Source of the DNA: Prunus persica
Taxonomy: Eukaryota > Streptophyta > Magnoliopsida > Rosales > Rosaceae
Assembly (NCBI RefSeq): GCF_000346465.2
Contig: NC_034010.1
Location: forward strand, 15,229,248-15,293,247
Reading direction: 5' to 3'
Length of the DNA stretch: 64,000 nucleotides
Part shown: piece after piece, positions 45,239-57,214 of the stretch
How positions within the stretch are numbered: the stretch's first letter is position 1
Layout of the letters: every line of letters starts with the position of its first letter
The notes under the pieces: generated by a model
What the model saw: only the letters and a program-made list of their open reading frames with translations
Told to the model about the DNA's origin: nothing
Database searches by the model: none
Made by a program: the position numbers and the translations under genes

Positions 45239-47959
45239 ATGGCTTCTTCTATCGAAACCGGTGTGGAGCACCATAGAAGATGTTTTCTTGTCCGAGTCCT
45301 GGGTCCAAATTAGTCATTGTCCCGTGTCAGGCAATGAGATGAAATTTTGTCATATGTGGAAAAAAATCCATGCCGAATTTTGTAAAAAAATTCCGGGGTC
45401 GACTCGAACGGAAATGATATTGTCTAGTAGGTGGAAAATTCTCAATAAAGAGTTGGCAAAATGGAGAGATGCCTTGGCAAAAGTAAGGGACAACCATAGA
45501 AGCGGGGAAAATCTTAGTAGCGAGGTAAATATTTTGTAATTTTCGTTGTATTAAGTTTAATGTCCTAATATATATATATTGTTAATATTTCTTGCATTTT
45601 CAATATTTTGTTAATATTTCTTGTATTTCCAATTATTTCTTAATATTTCTTGCACTTCCAATATATTTGCAAGGTTAATTCCATTTCCATAATTTTTTTT
45701 TTTCTGTTAATAGATGATTCAAGTACAGATGTGGTTTGGTGCAATTGGGCAAGGCAAAATTTTTTTCAACCATCATGAATATTGGGAGGTGGTGAAAAAT
45801 TGCAAACGCTTCAGAATTATTCCCATGGGTCCCGCCGTTATGTTAAATGAGACGCCACTCCATGATTCAATGACATCAGATTCACCTCTCGATTCCCCTA
45901 TGAGTCAAGACTTACCCATTGAAAAGGAGCCAAGGCCCATTGTTCGAAAGGCTGTGAAGGCGAAGAAAGGGAGTAATTCTAGCAGTAATACATCAAAAAT
46001 TTTGGAGGAAATTGTTCATCCGTTTTATGTTTGTTCCTATGATGGATGGGTAAAGTTCCCCATTGCTCTGAGAACCATTGACTTGTCAACAAGTCAACTT
46101 TCTTTAGTGTGCAACCGTGCCACTGCTATAAATGAAAATCCTAACAGACTTCTCAAAAATAGGTAACTTGCGCCTCAAGTTACTAATTTCTAAGTAAGTT
46201 CTTTTCTTGTCTCAGACTAGTGAGGACTTCACAATTTTTCTCAGTATAAAACTGGTAGTCCTGGCAAGAATAAATGATAAGAAAACGAACTGTTTTTAGG
46301 TAGAACTGCCTTTTACACAACTAGAAAGGAAAAAATCAACTCTAGAAAGACACAAAGAAGGTTGGACTTCCATTTTTGCCTGGATAGATGCTTCTGATTC
46401 GGGCTGGACTGGGTATGCCTGTGCTGGACTGGACTGTCAGCAACTTCAACTATTGAGTTTCAGTTGTAAATCGATACCAATGTTCGAATTTGGTAGATCT
46501 TTAATCTATTTCAAGCCCTGGAAGGCTTCTTGAACGGGCAGAATTGCGGCTTGTTCAGTCTGGAAGAGGCAGAAGTGGCTGGACTTTGAGGATTATTGAG
46601 CTGGAACTGCGCTTTGGTACCTGTTCTGCTTGATCAGTGCTCTCCATAAATTTGTTGAGGTTTTTATATTTGTAAAACCCGAACTCTGCTTGGTTTGGCT
46701 TTTATTGAACCAAATTTGTAGTGAGAGAAATCTCGTTTTGAATGACTTATTTCTCTAAGTCTGAAACTGGAAGTTTGGATTTTTAGCTGGCCTCTCTCTT
46801 GTGGCTCAATAAGCTTTTGGTTGCTTCAGGTTGTTTGAAGGTTCTTTGAGATCAAGTGATCATTTTGAGTTTTTGTCTTTGATTGATTTTTTGGTTGTTT
46901 GATTGTGTGTCCTTTGCTCTGTTCACCCTCTCTTATATTTATAAGAAATGTTTTGGAGTGGGGTTTCTGATTCTTTAATAATGGGCAGCAAAAATTCTCA
47001 AAAGATCTTTCATTTTTAAATGTAAAGAAAAAGGGATGTTATCAATTTTGACAGATAAGCTCTCAATAGTGAATTCCTAAAGCAATCACTTCCTTGTTTT
47101 CTTGAAAGAAAACCTACCCCTTCTTTAATTCCAACTGCTTTTGTAAGAGCTCAAACTGTGATGGTTAGTTTGATTTTCCAGATGAACAACTGCCTGCTTC
47201 CTGCTTATCTACCAAACGTAGTATGCTTATCTCTTGGAAATGGTGCCTTCCTTTGGAGCAGATTTTTCTCTGAATATATATATATATATAAGGGATTTTG
47301 ATCTTCTGGTGGCAGAGATTTCAGAGATGTCTTTTCATACCTGCCCTTATTAGCTCTTTTATCATCTTAATTGAATTTGTTGACTTTTCCAAGTCAGGAG
47401 ATCACGTGGGTCTGTTTCTTTTTTTTGGGCTTATCTTTCTTTCTTTTAATCATGCCAAGCTCAGGTCGAGTTTTTTGGAGTTTATGGGCTAATTTCCTTC
47501 TTTGCCTTTTTTCAAAGCCCAAGTTATAGTTGTGTTTTGACAGATCCTGGGCTGGGCTTTCTTGGACTTTGATCCCTCGGTTCCTGTTTAATCGCAAAGT
47601 CCAGACTGCTTGGGTCCTGTGGTTTGTTTTGTCATTCTAGGCTTTCAGCGTTGGGCTGGGCACGTAATTTGTTGGCCCAAATAGAAATTGCAAGGCAGAG
47701 CTCCATAAGAATTGAAATGGAGCGGAAACACCAAGAGAATGAGATGACAATTCGAGCAGAATTTGTACAAGAAAGGGAGTTTTTGCTCAAAGAACTCATT
47801 GACAAAAAGGATCGGGAAACCATGGCCATGGATACAAGCCATATGTCCCTTGAAACAAAACAATTTTGGAAGCTAGAACGAAGGGATGTTATGAGAAGAA
47901 GACTTTTCCATGACGATGGGCCTAGCAACACGGATTGGTTAAATGATGAAAACCATTAA
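45239..47959 (+). pseudogene. Harbinger Myb/SANT-like second protein, interrupted
   Basis: Exon 1 (45239-45524) starts MASSIET, shifts frame near 45,262, then reads WSTIEDVFLSESWVQI and HMWKKIHAEFCKKIPGS; the Trp that is a stop in copy 1 is intact here (LSSRWKIL). Exon 2 runs from 45,714 to 46,014, is cut by an insertion, and resumes at about 47,685 to the TAA at 47,957-47,959 (ETKQFWKLERRDVMRRRLF). Confidence 0.82.
46015..47684. mobile_element. 1.67-kb insertion with AAATTG duplication, type unknown
   Basis: AAATTG occurs at 46,009-46,014 and 47,685-47,690, and joining across it restores the Myb-like exon. No coding region, clear terminal repeats or poly-A tail; a short (AT)n lies near 47,273. 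Confidence 0.6.
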
Positions 47960-48124
47960 ATTAGTTGGCCTACCTTTTATTTATTTGTATTTTTCATGTT
48001 TTGTATTTTTATTTGTTGTAATTCATGTATTTTATTTTAGTAGTAGTAATTATTTATTTTAGTAGTTGTATTGGCTTTCTTTATTTAATAAACAAAGCAT
48101 TCAATAAAATATTTTTTTATTCAA

Positions 48125-48157
48125 CATATTCCATACATCAAAGAAAACATAACCAAA
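48125..48157 (+). repeat. Target-site duplication of the LINE, left copy
   Basis: 33 bases starting CATATTCCATACATCAAAG, identical to 54,204-54,236. Confidence 0.88.
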
Positions 48158-48317
48158 ATGGAAAAAAAATAAGAGAGGGATAGCTACCATGAACGCGCCT
48201 CACACGCTTTGAAGGTTTTCTCTGTTTCCTCACTTGTTTTGCGTGTGCTCAGGGCTGTGACTACAGCGGCCGTCGACGACAGTCTCTGTGATGCCATAAT
48301 TTGTTTTCTCTGCTGGG

Positions 48318-49913
48318 GTGGGTGGTTCCCTTAAAGATGGCCCTATTGCTGGTGAGAAAAGAGCTCGTACCCAGGAGATGTTGGATGTTGGCGGACTGGA
48401 ATTGGACGAGCCGTCTCCCCATCTTCCTCCAATCCCGATGAGTTTTAAGGATAAAGTTTCTGGGTATTTTGGTATGGCGGAGGATCAGTTGGTGTTTAGC
48501 GATGATGATGTTGTAATTCAGCAAAGGGCAATTCCCTCAATACAATTCTCAGACAAAGTAAAGAGCTCTTTGTATCGGCCTTGGCGTTCTGCTGTAATTA
48601 TTAAGCTCATGGGTCGTCCTCTGGCTTGCACCTTTCTCAGATCTCGTCTTCTCCAGAGATGGGCACTTAAGGGTCCTATGAGCTTAATAGATCTAGAATA
48701 ACTACTTCATTGTGAAGTTCCTTTATGAGGAAGATATGAGATACGTGCTCACTGGTGGTCCTTGGCAAATTGCTGGCCAATACATTGTGACACAGAAATG
48801 GAAGCCTCGGTTTAATGCAAAGGAGGAGAAGATCACCCATATGATTGCTTGGGTTCGAATTAATGGGCTGAATGTTGAATATTTTCGTGCTGATGTTATG
48901 GAAAAAATTGGAAATCTTGTTGGTGCTACGGTCAAGGTGGATGCTCATACTCTCAGTCAAGCTCGTGGTAAGTTTGCTCGAATTTGTGTCGAATTTGATT
49001 TGGCTAAGCCTCTTACCCCATTCATTGAGATTGAAGGCCGTACTTATGGGGTTGTGTATGAGGGAATTAATTTGGTTTGCTTTGAATGTGGATGTTTTGG
49101 GCATGGGAGAGATTCTTGCCCTATTATTTTGCAAGCCAAACAGCAGGTTCCAGAGTCAGATAATGCTGATTGTATGGAGGATATTTCTACTGTCCAGGTT
49201 AATGTGAATTTAGGTGCTGCTACAAAGGAGGCTGAGGTTCCAGCAAAGATGCATCGGAAGTGGATGTTGTTGAAGCCAAGGAATTTTAGGAAGAATAGCA
49301 CGAATGATATAGGAAAGGGTGCTGAGCTTAGCAAGAGGAATACAAAGGATACTGGTTTGAAAGCTATTAGTCCTGTCTTTGGTTCTCAGTTTAATGTGTT
49401 GATTGAGGAGGTTGCAAAGAAGAGGATATGGAGGGATCTACTCCTATTAAGACTAGTGATTCTAGTTCTAAAAAATAGGGTTCTTTTGCCAATACTTATT
49501 CTACTAAGGCAAAAAGTGCTGGGGTGAAAACTGCTTCCTCTCGTGACTCTGGCACATGGGTGTTTAAAAAACCTCTCAAGGACATTTCCAATTCCGTGGT
49601 AGCTAATTCTAGTAGTGGTGGTGTTAAAAGTGGTTCTGTTTTAAGGAGGCCTTGGAAGAACAGAGCTGGGGCTAAATCTTTCTCTTGTCATGATATTGAA
49701 TCTGTGGGGCTGCAAGTCAAGGGCTCTGATGTTCAAGATGATGTTCGGGGGAAGTTTTCTTTTAATTTGGGTGGCTCTCTGTTTCCAAAGTTGCCTTTAG
49801 GTAAGGGAGGTTTATTTTTTGGTCATGAACCTCCTAATATCAGTGAGATGGGAATTAATGAGGTTGAGCCTTCCAATGCGAGTGATATGGATCATCAGGG
49901 TAATTTCTCTTAA
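48318..49913 (+). pseudogene. LINE ORF1: DUF4283 and CCHC zinc-knuckle protein, frameshifted
   Basis: Open pieces 48,318-48,701, 48,712-49,527 and 49,524-49,913 join with shifts near 48,700 and 49,500. The middle piece has the DUF4283 type (YVLTGGPWQIAGQYIVTQKW, IAWVRINGLNVEYF) and a knuckle CFECGCFGHGRDSC. It would coat the LINE RNA (family role). Confidence 0.85.
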
Positions 49914-50040
49914 TATTGTGAGTCTGATACTGGACTGGAAGCTGATAGCTCTTTTGAGCATGATGGTTTTGAAGCCGTTGAGGTTGAGCATGTGCAAATT
50001 TAGGTTTGTACCTAATATTATCCCTCATTATTATCATTTT

Positions 50041-53000
50041 ATGATGAATATTATTGCTTGGAATATTAGAGGTGCTAGTAAAGATAGGTGTGCTAGTACT
50101 ATTAAGGACCTAAAAAAGGCTTATGCCATTGATGTGTTTGCTATTCTCGAGCCTCGAATAAGTGGCCCTAGGGCTCTCAGTGTTGCCCAGAGTTTGGGTT
50201 TTTCTCATTACTATATTGTTGATGCTTCTGGTTTTTCTGGGGGTGTTTGGTTGTTGTAGAATGAGAATTCAGTTTCTCTTCAAGTTGTTGCGCACTCTAG
50301 CCAATCTATCACTGCGTTAGTAACTTTGAGGAATCATAGGTGGCTCATCACTATTGTTTATGCAAACCCTTGCCCTGGGATTCGAGAAGCTTTGTGGAAG
50401 TACTTTGATGGTCTTATTGAAGCTTCCAATCTGCCTTGGCTTGTTCTAGGTGATTTTAATGATATTGTGAGTGTGGATGTGAAATGTGGGGGTAATTTAG
50501 ATCAAGATGGTAAAAAGTTTGTTGAGTGGATTGATCGTAACCATTTGGTTGACTTGGGTTTCTCTAGGGCAAAGTTTACTTGGTGTAATAAACGGAATGC
50601 TGAAGGAATTATTTGGAAGAGGCTTGATAGGGGCCTTTGTAGTATTGATTGGCATCTTCTGTTCCCTGAGGCTCACCTCCTGCATCTTCCTAGGGTGAAC
50701 TCGGATCACTGTCCTATTTTGGTGCACCTTGACTCCAAACATTATCCTAATAGAGCAAATGTGCCTTTTCGTTTCCAAGCCATGTGGATGTCTCATCCTG
50801 ATTTTAAGGAATTTGTTACGAACCTTTGGAGTTCTGGTGATGGTCATGCTGTGCACAAATCAGTTAGGCTCGTGGTTCCGCTTGGCATTTGGAATCAGCA
50901 GGTTTTTGGGTGTTTATTTACAAAGAAAAGGCATCTATTAGCTAGACTTGCAGGAATTCAAAAGAAGATTTGTCATGAGCATAATCCTTTCCTTAGTGAG
51001 CTTGAAGTTGAGCTTTCTAAAGATTACAATTTACTAGTAGATCAAGAAGAGACTTTTTGGCTGCAAAAGTCCAGGAATACCTGGCTTAAAGAAGGGGACA
51101 GGAATACTCGGTTCTTCCATCTGTTTACAGTTGTTAGACGAAGAAGGAATAAGTTGGAAGGGTTACATGATGATTTTGGGGATTGGATTACTGAGAAACA
51201 GAGCATGAAACATATTATTGTTAATTATTTTCGAGGGTTGTTTTGTGCTTTTGATATGGTTGGTGACTATGCTTTGCTTCCTCAGTTGTATCCTAGCCTT
51301 GAAGAGGCTGATCTTGAAGGTCTTAGTTGTCCGGTTTCTATTGAAGAGATTAAGAATAGTGTGTTTGCTATTGGTAGATTAAAGACCCCAGGACCTGATG
51401 GTTTCCCTGCTCTTTTCTACCAAGATTATTGGGGGGTTTGCTCTGATGATATCATTTCCTTTGTACAGAATTGCTTTAATACTGCCACTCTTCTTGATCA
51501 TTTAAATGAGACTCTGATTGCTTTGGTGCCTAAAGTGGAGAGGCCTATGTTTATGAATCAGCTTAGGCCTATTAGTCTTTGCAACACTCTTTATAAAGTG
51601 GTCTCTAAAATCCTTGTAGCTAGGCTTAGGCCGTGTATGACTAAGCTTGTCAGCCCTAGCCAAGTTAGTTTTGTTCCAGGGAGACAAATTACGGATAACA
51701 TTATTGTTGCTCAAGAAGTGCTCCACAAATTTAAATATGCCAAAGGGAAGAAGGGTTTTATAGCTTGGAAAATTGATTTATCCAAAGCTTATGATCGTAT
51801 GCAATGGCCTTTTATTAGGGAGGTGCTCTGGGAAGTGGGCATTAAAGGAAGCATTTTGGAGTTGCTTATGCAGTGTATCACTTCTGTGCAGTACAAGGCC
51901 ATTCTTAATGGGGAGCTAACTGACTCTTTCTCTCCTCAGTGTGGTATTAGGCAGGGGGACCCTCTCTCCCCTTATATCTTTGTTTTGTGTATGGAAAAAC
52001 TCTCTCATCTCATTCAACAAAAGATTCAGGATAGAGCTTGGAAGTCTGTTCAGATTTGTCAAGGAGGTCCTCATATTTCCCATTTATTCTTTGCTGATGA
52101 TTTAATCCTTTTTGGGGAAGGTACTATTGATCAAGCTTGGTTAATGAAACAGTGTTTGGATGATTTCTGTCAGTTGTCTGGTCAGCGAGTTAGCTTTGAA
52201 AAGTCTATGATATGTGTTTCCCCAAATACATGCTCTGATTTGGCTAATTCAATTGCTACGATAAGTGGTTCTCCTCTCACTGCTAGCCTTGGTAAGTACC
52301 TTGGTGTACCTCTTATCCATACTAGAGTCAGTAAACAAACCTATCAAGAGGTTATTGCTAAAGCCCAAAAGAGATTAGCTTCTTGGAAGAGCCATACATT
52401 GTCTATGGCTGGTAGAATTACTTTGCTTTAATCTGTTACTGCTGCTATTCCTATCTATACTATGCAAACTGCCAAGTTGCCTATGTTTGCCTATGATAAA
52501 TTGGATCAGCTCAACATGAATTTTCTTTGGGGGCATACCAGCAATACTTCTAAAATTCATCTTGTCAATTGGGAGCAAGTGTGTAAACCTAAGGTAGTTG
52601 GTGGGTTAGGCATTAAAAGGTCTGCTTGGATGAACCAAGCTCTTTTGGCTAAGACTGGATGGAGACTTCTTCAACATGAGCAAGGCTTGTGGTCTCAGGT
52701 CTTCTATGCTAAGTACTTAAAACACCAAAACATTTTAACTGTGAAGGACTCTTATTTCCCTTGTAGCTTTAGTGTTTGGAGGGGTGTTCTTTATGGTAAT
52801 TCTGTCCTTTCCAAAGGTGTTAAGTGGAGAGTTGGTTCTGGGATAATATGTTATTTTGGACTGATAGGTGGTTGAGTTGTGGTCCTTTGTATCAATATTC
52901 GCTCATTGATCTTTATGAGGAAATGCTTCAGCTGAATGCTGGTGATTTTTTGGACAAGGGGGTCTGGGACTTTAACTGCTTAAGGGAATGTCTTCCTTTT

Positions 53001-54146
53001 CATATTATTCAGTTAATTTTAAGTGTTGATGCTCGTTTTAATGGCAGTAGGGCTGATAGATATATTTAGCAGTTCACGACTAATGGTTCTTTCTCGGTTA
53101 AATCAGCCTATAATTCTTTTTTACTTGCTGAGGCTTCAGTTAAATGGGACTGGCAGTTTCTTTGGAGGTTGCGGCTCGCTCCTAAGGTTAAAACTTTTCT
53201 TTGGATTGTTTGTCATCGAAAGTTGCTTACTAATGTGCAAAGGTAGAAGAGAGGCCTCACTCAGGTTCCTAGTTGTCCTAGATGTGATTATCCTATGGAA
53301 ACTATTGCTCACTTGTTTAAGGATTGTCCTTTATCTTTGGCCATTTGGAATTGTCTTCAAATTGGAAATAATCCTAGCCCTGATATGGTGGATTTTAAAG
53401 AGTGGCTGTTAAGGAATCTACAATCCAAAAGAAAGGTTTATAATGGGTTACCTTGGCCTTTGGTTTTTGCTCTTTATTTGTGGTTTATCTGGAAATGGAG
53501 ATGTAAAGGAATTTTTGATCAAAGGTTTGTTATGCTTGGTGAACCACATCAATTAATTCTTCAGTATGCGTTGGAGTGGTTTAATGCTACCAAACCGCCT
53601 TACCTTTCTTATGTGCCGTTTGTTGTTCAACTTCATTGGATAACCCCTACTTATGGAGTTTGTAAGATTAACACAGATGGAAGTCGTAATTGTGTTTCTG
53701 GGTTTATTAGTGCTGGTGGTCTTTTAAGAGATAATTATGGTGCTTGGATTAAGGGCTTCTTTGTGAACCTCGGTGTTGGTTCTGTTCTTGAAGCTGAGTT
53801 GTGGAGCATTTTTGGGGGTCTTCATTTGGCTTGGGAGTCTAGCTTTCGTGTTGTGGAGGTGGAAAGTGACTTTAGTGTGGCTGTGGCTCTTCTTTCTAGC
53901 TCTACTATTTCCACACATCCCTTGTTTAGCCTTATTAGGTGTTGCAAGTTAAAGGTGCAAGCTGGTTGGAGATGTTCTGTTAAGCACATCTTCAGAGAGC
54001 AGAATGTGGCAGCTGATGTCTTGGCTTCTAAGAGTTCTGAGTTTGGCATTGGGGTGCAGTATTTTACTGAGGTGCCTACTTTTCTTGCAACTTGTTTGGC
54101 TGAGGATGCTATTGGGGTGTCCAGGTCCCGTGTTGTTTGTGCCTAG
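50041..54146 (+). pseudogene. LINE ORF2: endonuclease, reverse transcriptase, RNase H, lightly damaged
   Basis: Starts MMNIIAWNIRGASKDR (endonuclease, with LVLGDFNDIV and NSDHCPILVHLD). The reverse transcriptase carries WKIDLSKAYDRMQW, GIRQGDPLSPYIFVL and an intact FFADDLILF. Next is a zinc-binding domain (CPRCDYPMETIAHLFKDC) and a C-terminal RNase H (INTDGSRN, EAELWSIFGG, EVESDFSVAV, REQNVAADVLA). Damage: TAG at 50,257, TAA at 52,429, a shift near 52,850, TAG at 53,067 and TAG near 53,246. The stops fit single G-to-A or C-to-T changes. Confidence 0.9.
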
Positions 54147-54203
54147 TCTTTTTGTTCTGGGCTCTTAGCCCCTTTTGTTACCCAAAAAAAAAAAAAAACA
54201 AAG

Positions 54204-54236
54204 CATATTCCATACATCAAAGAAAACATAACCAAA
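54204..54236 (+). repeat. Target-site duplication of the LINE, right copy
   Basis: Identical to 48,125-48,157. Confidence 0.88.
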
Positions 54237-54369
54237 GCATAATAAAAAATAAAAGAAACTACAACCAAAGCACAATAACAAAAACAAACCACAACCAAAC
54301 CATAAAATAAAAAAATAAAAAAACACAACCAAACCATAACTAAATAAAACCTAACCAAAGCATCTATGC

Positions 54370-55731
54370 TTCATCTTTCACCGTCATTGCCTTTCACCGC
54401 CCATAGATACTCCATCAAGTCAAGTTGACACCTTTCATGAATATTGCATCTCTGTATTTCAATCTACCCTAGGCCTCATGAAATGACCATCCCTAACCAA
54501 TAGATCTGGCTCAAATGGTTCTCCACTTGGCCCCATGGGCCTTTCATAAATTCATGTCAAGGCCGTGTTCATGGGATTTGGTTCGTAGGACTTCTGCAGC
54601 ATCGTAATCATACTCATCCTCCACAATCATATTATGAAGGATGATGCAAGTCATCATAATGCTTCTGAGGACATCCTCATCAAACATACGGGCCGCATCT
54701 CAAATAATCAACCACCGAGCTTAAAGGATGCCAAAACACCTTTCGACATCTTTCCTATATCCTTCTTGATAGGAAGCAAATAATTTTTGCTTCTAGGATT
54801 GGGGATTCGGAATGAATTTGACAAATGTGGTCCACCTCGGGTAGATGCTGTTAGCTAGATAATACCCCGTCTGGTAGACTGTATTGTTGACTTGATAGCT
54901 GATATTGGGGCCTTGGCCTCTCCAAACATAGTTGAAGACCAGGGATTGACCTAGCACGTTGAGAGCATTTTAGGATGCAGCAACTCCGAAGAAGGCATGC
55001 CAAACCCTTGTATCAAATCCAGCAACTGCTTCAAGGATGATACTTTCTTTTCTATTTCTGTAATCTCCTTGCCAGGCAGTTGGGCAATTCTTCCATTGCC
55101 AGTGCATGCAGTCGATGCTACCGACCATTCCAGGAAATCCTCGAGCTTCGATTTTTTGTAAAAGCCGTTAGAGGCCCCTGGGAGTAGGTCTGCGTAGGTA
55201 GTCCCGAGTGTAAAGAGTTTCAACTGCATCACAAAATCTTACCAAGGCCTCCAACGTAGTGGACTTCCTCATTCGGGCAATCTCATTCACCTGATCAGCA
55301 GATGAACTATACGCCAACATTCGTATAATAGCTGTAAGCTTTTGCTCTGGAAAAAGTCCCAAAACCCCAGCAGCATCACACTTTTGAACAAAGTATGCAT
55401 CATAATTGCAAATATCATGCATGACTTTATTGAACAAATGGGGTTGCATTCTATATCGTCTTCGAAAATCAACATCAGAGTACAAAAAAGTTGGGATAAA
55501 ATAATCTTCCAAAAGATTCTTACCCCGAGAATGCCTATGTCTGTCCACATTCGGGCCACGGCCGACTTGTGAACCACGGCGGCGACCTTGGTTCTCTTCA
55601 TTAAGAAAAGCCACTGCTATGACAAGTTGTTCATCTTCTTCTCTCTGCAACCTTTGCCTTTCAACTCGTCTACAACTTCTCTCATTTGTTTCTCGCTCTT
55701 GTCTCTCTAAGCATCTCCTCAAATCTTCCAT
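54370..55731 (-). pseudogene. Harbinger transposase, second copy
   Basis: ATG at 55,731. MEDLRRCLERQERETNERS opens the N-terminus and reading is clear to 55,168 (YLRRPTPRGL, stop). Broken frames then continue with GSIDCMHW (first D), AVAGFDTRVWHAFFGV (second D) and a decayed C-terminus. It is uninterrupted where copy 1 has the 2.59-kb insertion, which confirms that insertion's borders. Confidence 0.88.
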
Positions 55732-55929
55732 TGAGAATGGAGTATGAATTCTAAACTCCGAGAAATGAAAATATAAAAAGATGTGGTGTGAGAGGTATGA
55801 GTTGAGCCTCTAGTTTTATAGAAAATTTAGGCCAGATAGAGATGCCACGTGGCTTGATTTGATAGGATGAAAATCTTATCTGAAATTTAAAATTCAGCCG
55901 AAATTTGAAATTTGAAATTTATCTTAATT

Positions 55930-56527
55930 AAAAATGGATTTTTGACTGTTAAGGAACTTCAGGGCCTGGTGATCTGTACAGAATACAAATTTTCATTGCG
56001 CCAAGTAGTGCTCCCATTGTTTCAAAGCACGAACCACTGCATAATTCTTGCTTGTAAGTACATCATTTTTGGCTAGCTTCACTAAGTTTCTCACTAAAAA
56101 AGGCCACTAGTTCCTTCTCTGGAGACAAAACTGCACCTACTCCCACCCCACTTGCATCACATTCGACCTCGAATATCTTCTCAAAGTTAGGAATGGTTAG
56201 GACCGAGGCGGTGCACAGCTTGTGCTTAATGAGGGTGAAACTATTCTCTTGCTCATCACCCCACTGAAACTTTCCTTGCTTCAAACACTTAGTGATGGGT
56301 TCAGTAATGGGGCTAAAATGACGAATAAACCTTCAATAAAAGGTAGCCAACCCATGAAAGCTTCTCAACTCACTTACTCTTTCTCGAGGTAGGCCAGTCA
56401 CTAATAGCTCGCACCTTCTCGTCATCCACCAAAATGCCATCCTCGCCAATAACATAACCTAGAAATAGTAATTTATTGGTGCAAAAATTACACTTTTCAG
56501 GTTGATGAAAAGTTGGTTTTCCTGTAA
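55930..56527 (-). pseudogene. Ty3/gypsy fragment, RT end and RNase H, inverted
   Basis: [63 protein letters not shown] and FCTDHQALKFLNSQKS, with several frame changes. It continues the RT cut at 44,842. Confidence 0.85.
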
Positions 56528-56806
56528 GAGCAACTCCACCCATTTGCCATTTGCCATTTGCCATGGCAAGGGTGGGCTAGGGCAGCCACTATTCACGTGA
56601 ATCGTAGTTGCCTTTGTAAAAAGCCATTTCTGTTTCCACCTGTTGCTATGGCAAAGGGCAATTACTATTCATTTTTTTATTTTTTTTCACAAATTTTTTT
56701 TACCTCAATAATATTTTCGGGTTCCTACTTGTCAAGACTATTCATAATCGAATAAAATTTCCGGATAAGATTTTTGGGTTCAAATTTCGGATGAATTTCA
56801 AAATTC
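55930..56806. other. Inverted block of ~0.88 kb: gypsy part plus left end of Harbinger element 2
   Basis: 55,930-56,524 reads gypsy RT/RNase H on the minus strand, and 56,528-56,806 is the Harbinger left end on the plus strand. Flipping the block restores both the gypsy order (VLRVL, then QENQLFINLK) and the Harbinger left end next to its transposase leader. Confidence 0.75.
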
Positions 56807-56814
56807 AAAAGGAG

Positions 56815-57214
56815 TGTTGGAGTGACTTGTGAACTATTGACTTACTTTCCTTACACACGAAGAATTCATTTTACAATTGTAATTGATTGATTTTAATTTC
56901 TGATTTCCTACTGTAAATAGAAATAGGAATTTATTATTTACTTGCCAATTCAGGTTTCGTTGTATTATAAATATGACCTCCTACAAGGAGAAGAATACAT
57001 AGAAAATTCCTACAAATAAATATTCTCTCATAGTAGAGGAAGCTAGAAAGTAGAGGAAGACAAGCTTGCAATTTGAAAAGGAGGGAAGAGAAGCCTTGTA
57101 TGTATAATAGTTGGGTATCCTTGACCAACGAGGAGCCACAAGCTAATTCCAAGAAGAAGTCAAAAGCCTACTACAATTGGAAGCCCAAACGCAGTTGGAA
57201 AGTCCGAAGAGTAC
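56815..57214 (+). mobile_element. Probable 3' LTR of the gypsy element (left part)
   Basis: The purine tract AAAAGGAG precedes TGTTGGAGTGACTTG; TATAAATA lies at 56,966. The LTR is cut by the element starting at 57,215. Confidence 0.5.

Larger units (their letters stand above)
48158..54203 (+). mobile_element. Full-length L1-type LINE, about 6.0 kb
   Basis: Bounded by identical 33-bp duplications, with a poly-A run at the 3' end (54,184-54,198). It carries ORF1 (nucleic-acid binding) and ORF2 (endonuclease, reverse transcriptase, zinc-binding, RNase H). It is inserted in Harbinger element 2, so it is younger than that element. Few point mutations and frameshifts disable it. Confidence 0.92.
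44843..55930 (-). mobile_element. Second PIF/Harbinger element (minus), inserted in gypsy and holding a LINE
   Basis: The right end starts GAGCCATTCTAGCG after TTA (44,840-44,842). The opposite end (GAGCAACTCCACC, preceded by TAA at 56,525-56,527) has been moved by an inversion, but both ends still interrupt the same gypsy codon series. It carries the Myb-like gene (45.24-47.96 kb, plus) and the transposase (54.37-55.73 kb, minus). A 1.67-kb insertion and a 6-kb LINE lie inside. Confidence 0.82.
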
